From Luteolibacter arcticus (GTDB lineage: Bacteria; Verrucomicrobiota; Verrucomicrobiia; Verrucomicrobiales; Akkermansiaceae), in assembly GCF_025950235.1 (NCBI RefSeq), contig NZ_JAPDDT010000013.1, positions 122,699-186,698 of the forward strand: a stretch of 64,000 nt of DNA. Direction: 5' to 3'. The stretch's first letter is position 1; the number at the start of each line of letters is the position of its first letter. A program made the position numbers and the translations under genes. Below are positions 1 through 9,294 of the stretch, piece after piece. The notes under the pieces were generated by a model. That model did not search any database and was not told the origin of the DNA. It saw nothing but the letters and a program-made list of their open reading frames with translations.

Positions 1-1
1 G

Positions 2-706
2 TTGGAAGAACAGATTGCGAAGGACATGAGGATCGGGGTAGGGGATGAACTCACGCTCGATATCCAAGGCGTGCCGGTGAAGGCCCGGGTCACGAGCCTG
101 CGCAAGGTCGACTGGAGCCGCTTCAACCTGAATTTCTTCATGGTCTTCCCGCCGGGCGTGCTGGAGGACGCGCCCGGTTTCCATGTGGTGACGACCAAAA
201 CGCCCACTCCGGCCGCCTCGGGCGAGCTCCAGCGGTCCCTGATCGCCGAGTTCGCCAACGTCACTGCCATCGATCTCACGCTGATCCTGGAAACGGTGCG
301 GGACATTCTGAACAAAATCTCGACCGTCGTTTCGGTGCTGGCCGGCTTCACCGTGCTGGCGGGGCTACCCATTGTCATCGGCACCTTGCTCAATGGGCGG
401 GACGTGCGGCTGCGGGAAAGCGTGCTGCTGCGGACCTTGGGTGCCTCTGCAAAACAGGTGCGGACGATCCTGGTGATCGAGTATGCCGCGCTTGGCCTGC
501 TCTCGGCGCTGACCGGTGTGCTGCTGGCCGTGGCGGGGAATGCAGCGCTGGCGATCTTCCTTTTCAAGGGCTCGCCATGGCCCGACCTCGGGGTGGTGAT
601 TGGGGCCTTTGTCGCGGCGACCGGCATCTCCGTGATCGGCGGCCTGGCCCTCAGCCGCGGTGTCTGTCATCACCCGCCGCTGGAGATCTTGCGGAGCGGA
701 GTATAG
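2..706 (+). CDS. FtsX-type ABC transporter permease, C-terminal part (5' end outside window)
   Basis: The reading frame is open to the left edge, so this is the C-terminal 234 residues or so of a longer protein. The visible part holds a soluble extracytoplasmic segment (residues 1-95) followed by three hydrophobic stretches at about 100-130, 155-185 and 195-215. The segment LRESVLLRTLGASAKQVRTI is the cytoplasmic loop typical of FtsX/MacB-type permeases, in particular the YbbP-like group with duplicated halves. Such permeases work with a LolD/YbbA-like ATPase, expected upstream and not visible here. It ends with the usual family tail (PLEILRSG). Confident for the family, not for the substrate. 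Confidence 0.85.
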   Translation: MEEQIAKDMRIGVGDELTLDIQGVPVKARVTSLRKVDWSRFNLNFFMVFPPGVLEDAPGFHVVTTKTPTPAASGELQRSLIAEFANVTAIDLTLILETVRDILNKISTVVSVLAGFTVLAGLPIVIGTLLNGRDVRLRESVLLRTLGASAKQVRTILVIEYAALGLLSALTGVLLAVAGNAALAIFLFKGSPWPDLGVVIGAFVAATGISVIGGLALSRGVCHHPPLEILRSGV

Positions 707-745
707 CGGGTTGTTTCCCTCACGAAACTCTGGTATGAAGTTTCC

Positions 746-964
746 ATGATCGCACTCGCCGAGATCCGCGAACTTCCTCTTCACGACAAGTTGAGGATGA
801 TGGAGGCATTGTGGGACGGTATTGCCCCGCAGGAGGACGAGCTGGAAGTGCCGGAATGGCACAAGGAGATCCTGGACCATCGCGACCGAATGGTTGTGGA
901 GGGCAAGGCGGTGTTCATTGATTGGGAAGTCGCCAAGCAGCAAATCCGCGACGAGATTTCATGA
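746..964 (+). CDS. Type II antitoxin, addiction-module component family
   Basis: A 72-residue acidic protein. It begins with an IREL...DKLRMMEALWDGI helical segment and ends with a short helix. This pattern (LxxxEKLxLxExLWxSI) defines the small addiction-module component antitoxins that pair with RelE/ParE toxins. Its TGA stop overlaps the ATG of the next gene by ATGA, so the two are translationally coupled. By analogy with the family it should bind and neutralise the toxin encoded downstream; autorepression is inferred. The gene stands alone as a two-gene cassette between a permease and an unrelated operon. Confidence 0.8.
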   Translation: MIALAEIRELPLHDKLRMMEALWDGIAPQEDELEVPEWHKEILDHRDRMVVEGKAVFIDWEVAKQQIRDEIS

Positions 965-1260
965 AAATCGAGATCTTGGATCTCGCCCGCCGGGATCTGG
1001 TGGAGGGTTTTCGCTTTTACGAAGGCCGCGAGCAGGGGCTGGGAGCCTACTTTCTCGACAGCTTGTTCTCCGATATCGATTCACTGCGAATCCATGGAGG
1101 AATGCACCGGCAGCCCTACCGGAATCTGCATCGAGCGCTTTCGAAGCGCTTCCCGTTTGCCATCTATTACACCGTTGAGGGCGTGGTGGTCAGTGTCAGA
1201 GCAGTGGTGGATTGTCGCAGGAGTCCGTCGTGGATCAGGGAGCACCTTCGGCGTGCATAA
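961..1260 (+). CDS. RelE/ParE-family toxin
   Basis: A 99-residue basic protein starting at the ATG inside the ATGA overlap with the antitoxin gene. A longer in-frame start at 922 lies within the antitoxin gene and is less likely. It shows the ParE/RelE pattern: an N-terminal strand (KIEILDLARRDL), the helix FRFYEGREQGLGAYFLDSL, then a strand pair around HRALSKRFPFAIYY and a terminal VVDCRRSPSWIREHL. In this family members either cleave mRNA at the ribosome (RelE) or poison gyrase (ParE). The sequence alone does not decide between them, though the long first helix favours ParE-like members. Confidence 0.8.
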   Translation: MKIEILDLARRDLVEGFRFYEGREQGLGAYFLDSLFSDIDSLRIHGGMHRQPYRNLHRALSKRFPFAIYYTVEGVVVSVRAVVDCRRSPSWIREHLRRA

Positions 1261-1358
1261 AATTTCACGACAGACTTCGTTGAAATAGCTAGAGCTTCCC
1301 GGGCGTTGAGGTCGGGAATGGATTTGTTGGATCACCCCGATGGAGGCGCAGGCTCGGC

Positions 1359-3770
1359 ATGAGGCATCTGGTGCGTTTCCCGATCGTTTTCCTCGCACTG
1401 TGGGCGTTGCTCCACGGGGTGAGCAAGATCGTGCGCCTGTCGCCGGAGTGGCCGCTGTGGGCTGTGGCCCTGGCGGGTGCGGCGGCGGCGGAGTTGGTTC
1501 TCGGGCTTTATCGCTACGAATCGGGCGCGGTGACGCCGGGGCGGGGCCGCTGGGTGGTAGGCCTGCGGCTGATGGCGCTGGCGGTGCTCGGCTGGATCCT
1601 GATCGAGCCGGTATGGGTTCGGATGGTCGAGCGCGACCGGAATCGCGAACTGGTGGTGGTGCTGGATGATTCGGCGTCGATGCATCTGAAAGACGATGGC
1701 GCGGACGCGACACGCCTGGAACTCGGCGAGCGGGGTTTGGAGCAGGCGAACCTCGTGAAGACGCTTTCCGAGTCGATGAAAGTCCGCACCGTGCGTGCGG
1801 CGCGCAGCGTGAAGGAAACGGGCGAAGGTGAGGCAGAAGGCTGGGGCGATGCCACGGACTTGGCCGCCGCGCTCGGCACGGTCCTGGAGCAGGTCCCGCC
1901 GGATGACCTGGCGGGCGTGATCATGGTGAGCGACGGACGCCACAACCGGCCCGGCCGGGTGGAGGATGTGGCGCGGCGCTTCGGCATCCTGGATGCGCCG
2001 GTGGGCGTGGTGGCGACTGGCAGTGCCGAGCCGCCGCGCGACGCCTCGATTCTGGAGGTGAAGGCACCCGAGGCGATTCACCTCGGCGACAAGATGCGGG
2101 TGACCGCCTCGCTGAAATTCGACGGTTACAAGGGCAAGCAGGCGAAGGTGAAGCTGATGCGAGACGACGAGGAGATCGAGTCACGCGAGATTTCGGTGCC
2201 GCAGGACCATCATCGGGAAGAGGTCCGCTTCACCACCGTGCCTGAGGAAGGCGGCGTCGGCGGGTTCCGCATCGAGATCGACGGGCTGGATGGCGAGCGC
2301 TTCGCCGACAACAACGCGTGGGCCTTCGAGACGTCCATCACCGATGCCCGGACGAATGTCCTGATCGTGGAAAGCTCGCCGCGCTGGGAATTCCGCTACC
2401 TGCGGAACCTCTTCTACGGACGCGACAAGTCGGTGCACCTGCAGTACGTGCTGCTCCATCCCGATCGCATCGAGGGGCAGGATGACGTGCTGATTCCGGC
2501 CTCGGTTTCGCGGCCCTTCGGCGATGCCCATGCGACGCGTCTGCCGACGAGCGAGGAAGAGTGGCGGAAGTTCGACGTCATTATCCTGGGCGATATCGCG
2601 CCGGAAGCTCTCGATGAACGCGACTGGAAGATCCTGGACGGTTGCGTCAAGGAACGAGCGGCGCTGCTGGTGATGATCGCCGGTCCCCAATACATGCCGC
2701 ATGGGATTGCCTCGGAAACCGGGCGAGGCCTGGTACCGGTCGAGACCTACGAGAGGCATCGTACTTTTTACTCGGCGGGCGGGGAACCGTTCCGGTTCGC
2801 GCTGACCGCGGAAGGCCGTGCGCACCCGGTGGTCCAGCAGGCGACCGGCGAAGCGGCCAATGATGCGGTGTGGGCCGGCTTTCCCGCGGTCTCGTGGCGG
2901 CAGCCGATCCGAGGCTTGAAGGAGGGCGCGGAGGTCTTGCTCACCGCGAATGGCGATGGCCAAGGCGAGGAGGTCGGCGGCGGCGAGGGGCTGAGTGCCG
3001 CGCTCGACGCGCTGGCGAAGCGGCGCGAGCACGAGGCGGCTTCCGCGCTGCTGGTCACGCGCCAGACCGGCAAGGGCAAGGTGGCGCTTCTGCTCACCGA
3101 CCGGACCTGGCGGCTGCGCGAAGGGGCGGGGGATTTGTATCACCACCGCTTCTGGGGCAACCTGGTCCGCTGGGGCGCGGGCCCGGTGCTGCGCGCGGGT
3201 GGTTCCCGGGCCCGGCTCGGCACCGACCAGCTCACCTACACGGCGGATGACCGGATCAAGGTGACGGCCCGACTGCGCGATGCGGAGTTGAATCCGGTCA
3301 CCGATGAGAATTTGAAAGCCGAGCTGCTGCGCAATGGCGAAGTGGTTTCGAGCGTGCCGCTGACTTCGGTGGCGGGATCGAATGGCCTGCACGAAGCCGA
3401 ACTCGCCCCGCTGGCCGAGCCGGGACGCTACGAGGTGCGGCTGCGCGGCGAGCAGGCGGACCGGCTTTCCGCCGAGGATGGCAATGCCGCGGTGACGGCG
3501 GGATTCCGCGTGGTCGGATCGCGCGGGCCGGTGGAGCTGGCGGAGACCACGCTGAACCGACCGCTGTTAGAAACCGTGGCCGGACTTTCCGGCGGCAAGG
3601 TCGTGGATGCGGCGAATGCCGGCGAACTGGCGGGACTATTTTTGAAGGAAGGCGACGCGCGTCGTGAACTGCGCGAGACGCCGCTATGGGACAATGCGCT
3701 GGTGCTGGGCCTGTTCGCCCTGCTGCTGGCGGCCGAATGGGTGATCCGCCGCGGCGGTGGATTGCCATGA
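1359..3770 (+). CDS. VWA-domain integral membrane protein (BatA-like organisation)
   Basis: An 803-residue protein with three hydrophobic segments near the N-terminus (about 5-25, 31-51 and 68-87) and one at the C-terminus (about 775-795). In between is a von Willebrand A domain that starts near residue 98 and has a DDSASM metal-site motif, followed by beta-rich segments and a glutamine-amidotransferase-like region (around residues 330-560). The layout resembles the large BatA-type proteins of Planctomycetes and Verrucomicrobia that sit in MoxR/DUF58 operons; no MoxR gene is seen here. Its stop lies 16 bases upstream of the next start, and the strong AGGAG of that gene follows at once, so they form one operon. 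Exact function unknown. Confidence 0.75.
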   Translation: MRHLVRFPIVFLALWALLHGVSKIVRLSPEWPLWAVALAGAAAAELVLGLYRYESGAVTPGRGRWVVGLRLMALAVLGWILIEPVWVRMVERDRNRELVVVLDDSASMHLKDDGADATRLELGERGLEQANLVKTLSESMKVRTVRAARSVKETGEGEAEGWGDATDLAAALGTVLEQVPPDDLAGVIMVSDGRHNRPGRVEDVARRFGILDAPVGVVATGSAEPPRDASILEVKAPEAIHLGDKMRVTASLKFDGYKGKQAKVKLMRDDEEIESREISVPQDHHREEVRFTTVPEEGGVGGFRIEIDGLDGERFADNNAWAFETSITDARTNVLIVESSPRWEFRYLRNLFYGRDKSVHLQYVLLHPDRIEGQDDVLIPASVSRPFGDAHATRLPTSEEEWRKFDVIILGDIAPEALDERDWKILDGCVKERAALLVMIAGPQYMPHGIASETGRGLVPVETYERHRTFYSAGGEPFRFALTAEGRAHPVVQQATGEAANDAVWAGFPAVSWRQPIRGLKEGAEVLLTANGDGQGEEVGGGEGLSAALDALAKRREHEAASALLVTRQTGKGKVALLLTDRTWRLREGAGDLYHHRFWGNLVRWGAGPVLRAGGSRARLGTDQLTYTADDRIKVTARLRDAELNPVTDENLKAELLRNGEVVSSVPLTSVAGSNGLHEAELAPLAEPGRYEVRLRGEQADRLSAEDGNAAVTAGFRVVGSRGPVELAETTLNRPLLETVAGLSGGKVVDAANAGELAGLFLKEGDARRELRETPLWDNALVLGLFALLLAAEWVIRRGGGLP

Positions 3771-3786
3771 TGAAAGGAGCGATGTC

Positions 3787-6700
3787 ATGAGCACGGACGA
3801 ATCAAGGCGGGAAATCGGGCGACGGCTGGAGGCGGTGCGGTCGAGCATCCGGCGAGCGCAGTGGACGCGCGGCGGCCTGCTGGTGACGACCGTCATGCTT
3901 GGCGGCTTGCTGCTGATGATGGCGCTGGATCATCTGCTCGCGCCGCTGCCGCAGGCCGCGCGCTGGGCGATGTTCGGCGTGTGGGTGGTCGGCACCTTGG
4001 CCGCGGCGGTGGTCGGGCTGCGGCCGTTGCTGCGGAAGATCGGGCTGGTGCAGGTGGCGCGCTGGATCGAAGGACGGCACCCGGAAATCGAGGAACGCAT
4101 GAGCACCGTGCTGGAGCTGGCCGGTGGCCACGGCGGAGTTTCGGAGAGTCTGTTAGAAGAGCTCGCCAAGTCGGCGGGTGAGGATGTGGGCAAGGTGGAC
4201 GCCCGCGCCGAGCTGAAGGCGGTGGGCGCGGCGAAGAAGTGGGCACGGCCGGCGATCGCCTTGGCGGCGCTGTTGCTGCTGGTCTTCGTCGTATGGCCGA
4301 AGGAAGCGGCACGGCTCGCGGTGCGTGCGGTCGCGCCGTTCAGCACGCTGGGCAATGCCGGGGCGGTGAAATTTTCCGTGAAGCCGCAGGACGTGGAGTT
4401 GCTTGAAGGCGATGCGCTGGAGATCACGGCTAGCTACGATGGCCCGGCCAAGCAACTGGAGCTCGTGATGGCGATGCCCGGCGGCAACGAAATCATCCAG
4501 CCAATGCTGCCTGCCGGCGATGGCTGGAGCTACCGCCTCGATCCCGTGCGCGAGAGCTTCCGCTACAAGGCCCGTGCGGGTCGTGGTGAAAGCGACGGCT
4601 ACGAGGTGACGGTGTGGCCCTTGCCCTCGATCCCGGAGCCACGGGTGAAGCTGGCTTTTCCTGAATACACCGGCTTGCTGCCAAAGGAAGACCCGCTGGG
4701 TCGTGGCATCGAGGCGGTGCGCGGGACCAAGGTGGCGCTGACCGGCGCACTGAACACGGCGGTCGAGGCGGCTTGGCTGGAGATCGATGGAAAGCGTGTG
4801 GCCGACGGGGCTTTGGAGAAGTCGGCTTCGGGTGGCCGGGTCATGGTGGCTTGGGATCTGAAGGAGGCGGGCTCGGGCGAGGCGGTGCTGATGTTGAAGC
4901 ACCGGCTGGGCCGCGAGGTGGAGGCGCTGCGCTTTCCCGTGCGGGTGTTGGAGGATCTTTCGCCGGCGGTGCGCTGGCTAAGCCCGGTGGCCACGGAACT
5001 CCGTGTGCGACCGGATGAGGTGTTGGGGCTGCGCTACGAGGTGACCGAGGATTTCGGGGTGGCGGCGCTGCAGTTGGAAGTGAAGACAACTGGCCAGGAA
5101 CCGCGGAGGTTGGCGCGGGACTTGCCTGAGAAGCTGGGCGGCGGTGCCAAGCCGGCGCGCTATCGCGGCGAGGGTGAAGTGGCGGTGGGCGAGTTGTTAG
5201 AGGCGTGGCCGCAGGCCGGTGAACTACGCTTGAGGGTCCGCGCGGTGGACGCGCGGCCGGCGGATCTCGATGGTCCTGGCGTGGGACATTCGGAGTGGCT
5301 GTTGATCAAGATCGACCGCAATGCCGAGTCGCTGGCGCGCCAGGAATTGCGGGCGGAGCATGATGGCGCGCGGGAAACGATCGAGGCGGCGATGCGCCAG
5401 GCCCGTGAAGCGCGTGAGCGGATGGATTGGCACCGCGGCGAGATGCGCAACGAGGAGTTGAGCAAGGACGCGGTGAAGCACTTCGAGGAAGCCCGCGAGC
5501 GGCTGGCCGAGGCTCAGGAGAATCTGGAGAAGCTGGCCGAGCGGATGCAAGAAAGCGTCCACGCGACCAAGGCGGACGAAGTACGGCAGGCATCGGAGCA
5601 ACTGGCTCAAGCGCGGCAAGAGCTGGAAAGCGCTCCATTGCAGGACGGCCAGCAGCAGCGTGAGGAAAAGCTCGATAATGCCCGCGAACAGGCGGAGGCA
5701 GCCGTGAAGAATCTTGAGAAGGCGCGCGAAGCGATGGAACGCGACCGGCAGAAGGTGGAGGAGCTGGCGCGCTTTCAAGAGCTGGCCCAGCAGCAGCGCG
5801 AATTGGCGCGGCAGGCCGAGAAGCAGTCGACGGCGCAGCAGGAGACGCCGATGAACCAGGAATGGCAGGATCGTCAGCGCGGCGTGGAGGAGCAGTTGCG
5901 GCAGCAGTTGCGCGAACAACCGCAGGCGCGGGCCGAGGTGCTGGAAGCGCAGGCGGAGGAAGCGCGCAAGCTTGCGGAGGAAGCCAAGGCGTTGAGCGAG
6001 TCGCAGAAGGGTTTGGAAGAACAGGCGAAGCAGACCCCGGTGAGTTCTCCCGAGGGGCTTCGCGAGTCCTTGGCAAAAGAGCAGGCGAAGATCGCGGAGG
6101 CGGCGGCCGAGCAACTGGCGGAAGCGCGGCAGCAGCGGAGCGAAGCGGCGGATCAATTGCCCGAAGCGGTCGCGGCCACCGAACAGGCGAAAGATGCGCT
6201 TTCCAAAGGCGATGACCAAGCCGCGGCGGACGCGGCCAAGGAAGCCGCGGAGGCTCTGAAGGAGTCTGTTGCCGATCCAAAGCAAGGGGAAGCCGGTCAG
6301 TCTGAGCAAGGCCAACCCGAGCAAGGCCAACCCGAGCAAGGCCAACCCGAGCAAGGCCAGTCCGAGCAAGGCCAGTCCGAGCAAGGCCAGTCCGAGCAAG
6401 GCCAGTCCGAACAAGGCCAGTCCGAGCAAGGCCAGTCCGAGCAAGGCAAGTCCGAGCAGGGCAAGTCCGAGCAGGGCAAGTCCGAGCAGGGCAAGTCCGA
6501 GCAGGGCAAGTCCGAGCAGGGCAAGTCCGAACAAGGAGCGGCGGAGGCGGAGATGAAAGCTGAAGTCGAAGCCTTGGCGGAGCGGCAGGAGAAGGTGGCG
6601 GAAGCCTTGGATGCCTTGTCGGAAGGAAAGACCGCGGAAGCGCTGCAAGGTCTCCAGCAACTTCAGGCCGAGGAGGCGAAGCAGCTCGCGGAAGCCGTGG

Positions 6701-7353
6701 CGGAGATGCCGCAGGCGGAGGGATCAGGCCCCATGAACGAGGCCCGGGAAACCTCACGTCAGGGTGGCGAGCAGGCGCAATCGGCGGCGCAAAAGAGTGG
6801 CGAAGGCAAGGCCCAGGAGGCATCGGGCCAGCACCAACAGTCGGCCGCGAACCTCCAGCGCAGCGCCGATGCCCTTGGTCGTGCGGCGGAAGAGTTTGAC
6901 CGGGCGGCTGAGCAAGCCAAGGGCCAGCAGCCGGAGCAACATCGCGCCCCGCTGGCACCGCAGGATCTTGCCGAGGCATTCCAGTCCGCGTCGCGAGCCT
7001 CGGAGCAGGGCCAAGCGCCCCAGTCTGCGAATCAAGCGACCCAAGCCGCAGAGGCCATGGCCAAGGCGGCGCAGGCTGCCCGCCAGCAGATGCAAGGGCA
7101 GGGGAAACCTGGCCAACCGATGCCCGGCCAGCCCGGCGAGGAACCGGGCGACAAGCCCGACGAGAATCTCCGCACCCCGGAGGCGGATCCCGGAGTGCCG
7201 CCGGAATTAGCGAAGCTCGGGATCAGCGCCGCGGACTGGGAGAAGATCCAGGCCAACCTGAAATCCGACGTCGGGGGCAGCGGTGCCGGCGGCGTGCCCG
7301 AGGAATACCGCGGGCTGGTGAAGAAATATTTTGAAGCAATGACCTCTGAATGA
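3787..7353 (+). CDS. DUF4175-like membrane protein with long coiled coil and SEQGQ repeats
   Basis: A protein of about 1,188 residues. I chose the ATG at 3787 because AGGAG lies seven bases upstream at 3775-3779; the frame is open to 3757. Two transmembrane helices near residues 27-50 and 58-76 are followed by a third near 150, then a beta-rich periplasmic part to about residue 510. From there to about 1,080 the protein is almost wholly helical and rich in Glu, Gln, Ala and Arg. A low-complexity insert of 16 five-residue units, mostly SEQGQ or SEQGK, lies near residues 839-918. The N-terminal half fits the DUF4175 family. It overlaps the next gene by ATGA. Role unknown; a surface-to-cytoplasm scaffold is only a guess. 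Confidence 0.75.
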   Translation: MSTDESRREIGRRLEAVRSSIRRAQWTRGGLLVTTVMLGGLLLMMALDHLLAPLPQAARWAMFGVWVVGTLAAAVVGLRPLLRKIGLVQVARWIEGRHPEIEERMSTVLELAGGHGGVSESLLEELAKSAGEDVGKVDARAELKAVGAAKKWARPAIALAALLLLVFVVWPKEAARLAVRAVAPFSTLGNAGAVKFSVKPQDVELLEGDALEITASYDGPAKQLELVMAMPGGNEIIQPMLPAGDGWSYRLDPVRESFRYKARAGRGESDGYEVTVWPLPSIPEPRVKLAFPEYTGLLPKEDPLGRGIEAVRGTKVALTGALNTAVEAAWLEIDGKRVADGALEKSASGGRVMVAWDLKEAGSGEAVLMLKHRLGREVEALRFPVRVLEDLSPAVRWLSPVATELRVRPDEVLGLRYEVTEDFGVAALQLEVKTTGQEPRRLARDLPEKLGGGAKPARYRGEGEVAVGELLEAWPQAGELRLRVRAVDARPADLDGPGVGHSEWLLIKIDRNAESLARQELRAEHDGARETIEAAMRQAREARERMDWHRGEMRNEELSKDAVKHFEEARERLAEAQENLEKLAERMQESVHATKADEVRQASEQLAQARQELESAPLQDGQQQREEKLDNAREQAEAAVKNLEKAREAMERDRQKVEELARFQELAQQQRELARQAEKQSTAQQETPMNQEWQDRQRGVEEQLRQQLREQPQARAEVLEAQAEEARKLAEEAKALSESQKGLEEQAKQTPVSSPEGLRESLAKEQAKIAEAAAEQLAEARQQRSEAADQLPEAVAATEQAKDALSKGDDQAAADAAKEAAEALKESVADPKQGEAGQSEQGQPEQGQPEQGQPEQGQSEQGQSEQGQSEQGQSEQGQSEQGQSEQGKSEQGKSEQGKSEQGKSEQGKSEQGKSEQGAAEAEMKAEVEALAERQEKVAEALDALSEGKTAEALQGLQQLQAEEAKQLAEAVAEMPQAEGSGPMNEARETSRQGGEQAQSAAQKSGEGKAQEASGQHQQSAANLQRSADALGRAAEEFDRAAEQAKGQQPEQHRAPLAPQDLAEAFQSASRASEQGQAPQSANQATQAAEAMAKAAQAARQQMQGQGKPGQPMPGQPGEEPGDKPDENLRTPEADPGVPPELAKLGISAADWEKIQANLKSDVGGSGAGGVPEEYRGLVKKYFEAMTSE
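6301..6540 (+). repeat. In-gene tandem repeat, 16 units of 15 bp
   Basis: Sixteen back-to-back 15-bp units encode [SP]EQG[QKA]. The units fall into blocks: one SEQGQ, three PEQGQ, five SEQGQ, six SEQGK and a last SEQGA. Neighbouring units are often identical at the DNA level, as expected from slippage or unequal exchange. The array length is a multiple of three, so gain or loss of units keeps the frame. Confidence 0.95.
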
Positions 7354-8405
7354 AAGCCCGTATCATTTCCCTAGCCCTCTGCCTCACGGCTTCTGCTGGC
7401 GTGGCTCAGGAAGCCGCCGATCCGGTCTTTGCCGAGTGGCGCGGGCGCGTCGACCCGGCGGTCGAGTCCGCCCTCGAATACCTCGCGCGGGTCCAGAAGA
7501 GCGACGGCTCCTTTCCGGAAAGCTACGGCGATTCGACCGGGATCCCGGCACTCGCGGGCATGGCCTTCCTTTCCAAGGGCCATCTGCCGACCGAGGGGCC
7601 ATACGCGCAGGCGCTGAATCGCAGCATCGACTTCGTGCTCGAAAACCAAGAGGACAGCGGGCTCTTCCAGAAGGGCAACGCCGGCAGCGGTCCGATGTAT
7701 GCCCACAATATCGCCACGCTGTTCCTTTCCGAGGTCAGCGGCATGGTCGACCCCCAGCGGCAGAAGAAGATCGCCGAGGCCCTGCCGCCCGCCTTGAAGC
7801 TGATCCTGAAGGCCCAGGCGGTGAGGAAGGACGAGCGCCATCAGGGCGGCTGGCGCTACCATCCCGGCTCATCGGACAGCGACACCTCGTGCAGCGGCTG
7901 GGCGCTCATGGCGCTGCGCTCCGCCAAGCTCAATGGGGCCGCCGTGCCGGATCAGGCGATCGCCGATGCGGTGGGCTACCTGAGCCGCCACCAGGACGAG
8001 AAGGAGGGCGCATTCGGCTACATGAATCGCTCCGACCACGCGCGCTCGCTGACCGGCATGGGCCTCCTTTGCCTCGAACTCTGCGGCAAGCACGGCTCGC
8101 CGGAGACCACCAAGGCCGCCGACTACGTGATGAAGACCTTCCGCGACCTGCCCGGCGACCAGTTCGAATTCTACGGGAACTACTACAACGCCCAGGGCAC
8201 CTTCCAGATCGGCGGCCGCTACTGGAGCGACTACGCGAACTGGATGTACGAGACCTATTTGAAGAAGCAGACCGACGACGGCTCCTGGAACAGCCGCGAG
8301 GCCGGACGCATCTACGGCACCTGCATGATGGTGCTGGCCTTCACGGTGCCCTACCGCCAGCTCCCGATTTACCAGCGGGACGAGACGGTGGACGAAGCCG
8401 AGTGA
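7350..8405 (+). CDS. Exported squalene-oxidase/prenyltransferase-repeat protein
   Basis: A 351-residue protein with a signal peptide (MKARIISLALCLTASAGVAQ). Several alpha/alpha-barrel repeats of the squalene-hopene cyclase type follow, for example QKSDGSFPESYGDS, HQGGWRYHPGSSDSDTS, HQDEKEGAFGYM and KKQTDDGSWNS. It is about half the length of true triterpene cyclases and I see no clear DXDD catalytic motif, so enzymatic cyclase activity is unlikely. Such proteins are common in Planctomycetes and Verrucomicrobia next to VWA/BatA genes. It is coupled to the coiled-coil gene by an ATGA overlap. A FHA gene converges on it nine bases downstream. Confidence 0.8.
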   Translation: MKARIISLALCLTASAGVAQEAADPVFAEWRGRVDPAVESALEYLARVQKSDGSFPESYGDSTGIPALAGMAFLSKGHLPTEGPYAQALNRSIDFVLENQEDSGLFQKGNAGSGPMYAHNIATLFLSEVSGMVDPQRQKKIAEALPPALKLILKAQAVRKDERHQGGWRYHPGSSDSDTSCSGWALMALRSAKLNGAAVPDQAIADAVGYLSRHQDEKEGAFGYMNRSDHARSLTGMGLLCLELCGKHGSPETTKAADYVMKTFRDLPGDQFEFYGNYYNAQGTFQIGGRYWSDYANWMYETYLKKQTDDGSWNSREAGRIYGTCMMVLAFTVPYRQLPIYQRDETVDEAE

Positions 8406-8414
8406 ACCAACCGG

Positions 8415-9068
8415 TTACTCGGCTGGCTTTTCTTCCGTTGCCGGCGTCTCGGTGGCTTCCGCCGGGGCGGCTGCCTTGGCTTGCCCGGCCTTCATGGCCT
8501 CCAGCAGGCTGCGGCCGGTTTCCTTCTCGTGGCGCACGGTCATGCCGACGAAAAATGCTCCGGCCGCCAGCAGTAGGAACAGCAGGGTCATGAAAAAGCT
8601 CGCCGCCGCGCTGGGCTGCGACGATTGCACGATGACGCGCTGCGGACCGGCTCCCGGACCCGCGGCTCCCCGGCGTGGGCCTCCATCTGCCACAGCGGCT
8701 GCTGCGGCGGCTTGTTCCTTGATGATGGGGGATTCCTCCGGCGGCTTCTCGCGGGCCAGCGCCTCGCGCTCCTCCTCGGTCAGGGTGAAATCGAAGGCCA
8801 CGTCGCCGATCTTCACCGACAGGCCGTGGCGCAGCGGGATGATCTCTTTCTGAATGCCTTCCAGCTTGATCCCGTTGGTCGAGCCCAGATCGCGGAGCTG
8901 GTAGCCGCCGTCGATCCGCTCCATCACCGCGTGACGGACGGAAACCGAGCCGTCATCGACCACAATATCATTCTCGCTGCCGCGCCCCATATTGACCTTC
9001 ATCCGGTCGAGAAGGAAACGGTAAGGCTGCGGGGTGCGGTCGGCGACGGTGATGGTGACGCGGGGCAT
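8415..9068 (-). CDS. FHA-domain protein with one transmembrane helix
   Basis: A 217-residue protein. Residues 1-95 form a forkhead-associated domain with the signature residues MGRGSENDI, SVRH and LGSTNG, which bind phosphothreonine peptides in this family. A charged, proline-rich linker leads to a hydrophobic helix near residues 155-177 and an alanine/glutamate-rich tail ending EEKPAE. The domain order places the FHA module at the N-terminus, probably in the cytoplasm. No Ser/Thr kinase gene is seen in the window. It converges with the squalene-repeat gene and diverges from the dksA-like gene, with 226 bases between. Confidence 0.85.
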   Translation of the reverse strand: MPRVTITVADRTPQPYRFLLDRMKVNMGRGSENDIVVDDGSVSVRHAVMERIDGGYQLRDLGSTNGIKLEGIQKEIIPLRHGLSVKIGDVAFDFTLTEEEREALAREKPPEESPIIKEQAAAAAAVADGGPRRGAAGPGAGPQRVIVQSSQPSAAASFFMTLLFLLLAAGAFFVGMTVRHEKETGRSLLEAMKAGQAKAAAPAEATETPATEEKPAE

Positions 9069-9294
9069 GAGGTGAAAGACGTGAACTGCGGCGGTTTTCT
9101 AGCGGGAAAGAGTCGCGACCTGCACGGAAAAATTCGGACAGGCCGCAATCGTCGATTAAAGTGCGTAAACCCATGGGTCGCCGATAAAATTTCAACTTGC
9201 AGGAGTAAGTGAGAAGCGCTAATCGACCGCGCCCGATTTTTCAGCTCCGGGCGGTATTACGGATTTACCAAAGATTTCAAGAGACCCCACCGAC

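Noticed and set aside
2181..3392. Minus-strand open frame of 403 codons
   Set aside because: Antisense to the VWA gene; codon pattern is the mirror of a high-GC gene and no domain is recognisable.
6301..6540. CRISPR-like array
   Set aside because: Units are contiguous with no spacers and encode protein repeats.
5224..6660. Minus-strand open frame of 478 codons rich in LGLALLG
   Set aside because: It is antisense to the repeat region of the coiled-coil gene. The open frame comes from the 15-bp units and lacks a plausible family.
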